Assembly: GCA_002733995.1 (NCBI GenBank) | Contig: NVXR01000035.1 | Span: forward strand, 86,979-150,978 | Direction: 5' to 3' | Source: Desulfotalea sp. | GTDB lineage: Bacteria > Desulfobacterota > Desulfobulbia > Desulfobulbales > Desulfocapsaceae | DNA length: 64,000 bases | Shown: positions 62,553 through 64,000 of the stretch, in pieces | Layout of the letters: the number at the start of each line of letters is the position of its first letter | Numbering within the stretch: the first letter of the stretch is position 1 | Translations under genes and position numbers: made by a program | The notes under the pieces: generated by a model | Databases searched by the model: none | The model's input: the letters and a program-made list of their open reading frames with translations, nothing else | Told to the model about the DNA's origin: nothing

Positions 62553-62783
62553 CTATTGAACAGAGTTAAGTATTGTAGAATTGCTAACTATCTTTTTGTT
62601 TGCAAAAAACACCCGCCATCTGTTAGGCTGTGAAGCGCTAACTATCATGCCCTTACTGCGTCCAGAAGACGGGACTTGTTCTTCCTTTTCTGCTTTGGCC
62701 CGTTCGGGCAAAACCTCACTAGCTTTCGAATGTAGAAGGTCGTATGAAGCAGAAACTAGACGTAAAGCAAGTGTGGCCTTCAT
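62553..62783 (-). CDS. 76-aa hypothetical protein in prophage remnant
   Basis: The ATG at 62783 has AAGGAG (62793-62798) at ideal spacing. The product begins MKATLALRLVSASYDLLHSK, has a polar middle and ends SNSTILNSVQ. The preceding gene's stop codon (62786-62788) sits between the ribosome binding site and the ATG, as in a coupled phage operon. No family recognised. The C-terminus could reflect an undetected frameshift. Confidence 0.4.
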   Translation of the reverse strand: MKATLALRLVSASYDLLHSKASEVLPERAKAEKEEQVPSSGRSKGMIVSASQPNRWRVFFANKKIVSNSTILNSVQ

Positions 62784-62785
62784 TT

Positions 62786-62990
62786 TTACTGCTCCTTGAA
62801 TTTGTTCGGCCAGAGTACAGCTTTTGGTTTGCCGGTCGCATCTGAGGTGATCTGATAAATTGGTGATTTTCCAACTTCACCAGAGATTACTCTGTAATAA
62901 GTCTTCTTCGTATAACCGTTTTACCGGTCCTGTAACGTAGTAGATTTGTGTTTTGTTTATGTGACAAAAGATACAATTAGCGCCACACAT
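62786..62990 (-). pseudogene. Frameshifted small phage-type gene
   Basis: Two frames together read as one protein. One runs from the ATG at 62990 (MCGANCIFCHINK...YYVTGPVKR). The other runs from about 62914 (YTKKTYYRVISGEVG, then QITSDATGKPKAVLWPNKF) to a TAA at 62786. The second frame has no start codon of its own, and one extra T near 62914 would explain the shift. Its stop lies just before the ribosome-binding-site-led ORF at 62783. The family is unknown. Confidence 0.4.
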
Positions 62991-63035
62991 AGTCGGCGTC
63001 AATTTGTCAGGTTTGGTCAACAATGGTCGCTTAAT

Positions 63036-63736
63036 ATGAGTTTTAACAATAGTATACAAATACTTGTTGATGAAACAATATGACCAAATTGGCTGCTGCC
63101 AAGGGAGTTGGAATTGATCTGTCTAAAATCAGTAAGTGGCTTGCTGGAGAAATAAGAAAACCACAAAGACCTACCCTCATAAAAATTCTGAGTTTTTTGA
63201 ATGCGATATCAACTGGCTTGCAGAGGGAAAAGGTGAGCCATTTTCAGATCGCTACACACCGCCAGCCGGAGATGCGATCAATCTTAATTTTGAGAAGAAA
63301 GTTCCGCTGAACAATATGGTTTCAAGCACCTATATTGAGGGAGATTACGCATCAACAGGGAAAGGAATAATAAACGACGAAGCGGCCAAGGAAGTAATGC
63401 AGTTTGACCGCAACTTCCTGATCAGTCAATTTGGGCCAACAGATTTTGAGAACGTCCATATAATCCATGCAGTGGGCGATTCAATGGCACCAGCCATCGT
63501 CTCAGGATACATGCTTTTCGTCAACCCAAGCGAGAAAGACATAGTAACAGGTGCAGTTTACGTCTTTGTAATAGGAGAGGAAACAATGGTCAAAAAAGTA
63601 GAACGCAATCCCCTCTCAGGTGAACTCACCCTACGAAGCGACAACGTACAATACGCCCCTCATCGAGATCCTCAAAGACAATCTCGACAAGGTTTATGTA
63701 ATAGGAAGAGTGCTCGGCAATTTTAAGAAATTTTAA
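63036..63736 (+). pseudogene. CI/LexA-like phage repressor with three frameshifts
   Basis: Three frames chain into one protein. MSFNNSIQILVDE runs from 63036. MTKLAAAKGVGIDLSKISKW (helix-turn-helix) runs from 63080. The S24 peptidase part follows from about 63190 (EFFECDINWLAEGKGEPF, the Ser in AVGDSMAPAIVSGYMLFV, the Lys in MVKKVER). The last 21 residues (LIEILKDNLDKVYVIGRVLG...) lie in a third shift and stop at 63736. Each break is explained by loss of one base from an A, T or C run (near 63073, 63185 and 63658). An intact version would be a self-cleaving repressor of about 233 residues. It reads divergently from the minus-strand phage genes, the normal position for a repressor. Confidence 0.75.
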
Positions 63737-64000
63737 AAGAAAAATGCTTGTTTGGACGTAATTGAAAAAACCGAGTTTGCAAGACTTACCCGTTTAATAT
63801 CACTTATCATTGCCAGCTATTCCCGGCATAACCGTATCTAGCCGAAATAACACACTATTGCAAATGAGACTTTCGTAAACATTTATAACTCCACACGTGC
63901 CAGAATATTGAAAATATAGTATAAAATAAATCTCTGCTTATGTCGTTTTTACCTTGACAAAGGCTGCTTTTTCTATGTGATTACAACTAAATACATAGGA
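63737..64000. other. Right-edge region with no gene seen
   Basis: AT-rich sequence after the repressor remnant. A TTGACA at 63955-63960 has no good -10 partner. No copy of the tRNA-Arg 3' end (a would-be attachment site) was found here. Confidence 0.4.

Noticed and set aside
62877..63059. 60-codon minus-strand ORF as an intact gene
   Set aside because: Its C-terminal part (LYEEDLLQSNLW) is better explained as an out-of-frame reading of a frameshifted gene continuing to 62786.

Overview
The window is a gene-dense bacterial chromosome segment of moderate GC. It most resembles a sulfate-reducing member of the Desulfobulbales (Desulfobacterota, former Deltaproteobacteria), of the Desulfotalea type. 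That placement is an inference from overall protein character, the b/b' ATP synthase stalk pair, the SulP-type anion carrier and the PII/GlnD nitrogen block; no rRNA is present to confirm it.

Layout. 1-3408: the 3' part of a very large PEP-synthase-like gene. 3596-4147: an ArsR-type regulator with a small YgaP-like membrane protein. 4866-8243: an isochorismatase-family hydrolase and alaS. 8528-14563: an F-type ATP synthase operon (b', b, delta, alpha, gamma, beta, epsilon) without the a and c subunits, closed by a strong terminator. 15000-20883 (minus strand): cell-wall amidase, mutS, a HIT hydrolase and a phosphoesterase. 21204-22690: efp with its lysylating enzyme epmA. 22897-28616: a YgiQ-type radical SAM protein, an NhaD antiporter and a SulP carrier with an unusual insert. 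28913-30094: an orphan response regulator and HU. 30184-33948 (minus): lgt, mnmG, a methyltransferase. 34286-39338: the classic rpmH-rnpA-yidD-yidC-jag-mnmE cluster. 39962-45047: slyD, an oxidoreductase, a divergent moeA homologue, mutM, a CvpA protein. 45272-51752: nucleotide-sugar genes (rfbD, rfbA, a phosphomannomutase, manC), a PilZ protein and mtnA. 52087-58032: the nitrogen block amtB-PII-glnD-glnA. 58325-61388: a DciA-like gene, a cysteine synthase/CysRS-like fusion and tRNA-Arg. 61466-64000: a decayed prophage-like remnant.

How genes work together. AmtB, PII, GlnD and a B. subtilis-type glutamine synthetase form one nitrogen module. amtB and glnA share an upstream repeat (RACAAAnATGTA), and each has a sigma-54-like -24/-12 element, which points to one activator for both. 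EF-P and EpmA are substrate and modifying enzyme. MnmE and MnmG form the tRNA wobble-uridine enzyme. RpmH, RnpA, YidD and YidC serve translation and membrane protein insertion. RfbA/RfbD and ManB/ManC supply sugars for surface polysaccharide.

Most unusual content. (1) A single protein joins an apparently intact PLP cysteine synthase to a cysteinyl-tRNA synthetase fold. That fold keeps the zinc ligands but has lost both HIGH histidines, the KMSKS lysines and the Gly-rich ATP loop. (2) The shared amtB/glnA repeat has no named regulator here. (3) A SulP carrier has about 120 inserted residues and is preceded by a 36-residue ORF with a near-ideal ribosome binding site. (4) A prophage remnant contains a repressor broken by three single-base losses in homopolymers and an endolysin-like gene broken by a TGA and two frameshifts. 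(5) Several small ORFs below usual length cut-offs sit just upstream of larger genes.
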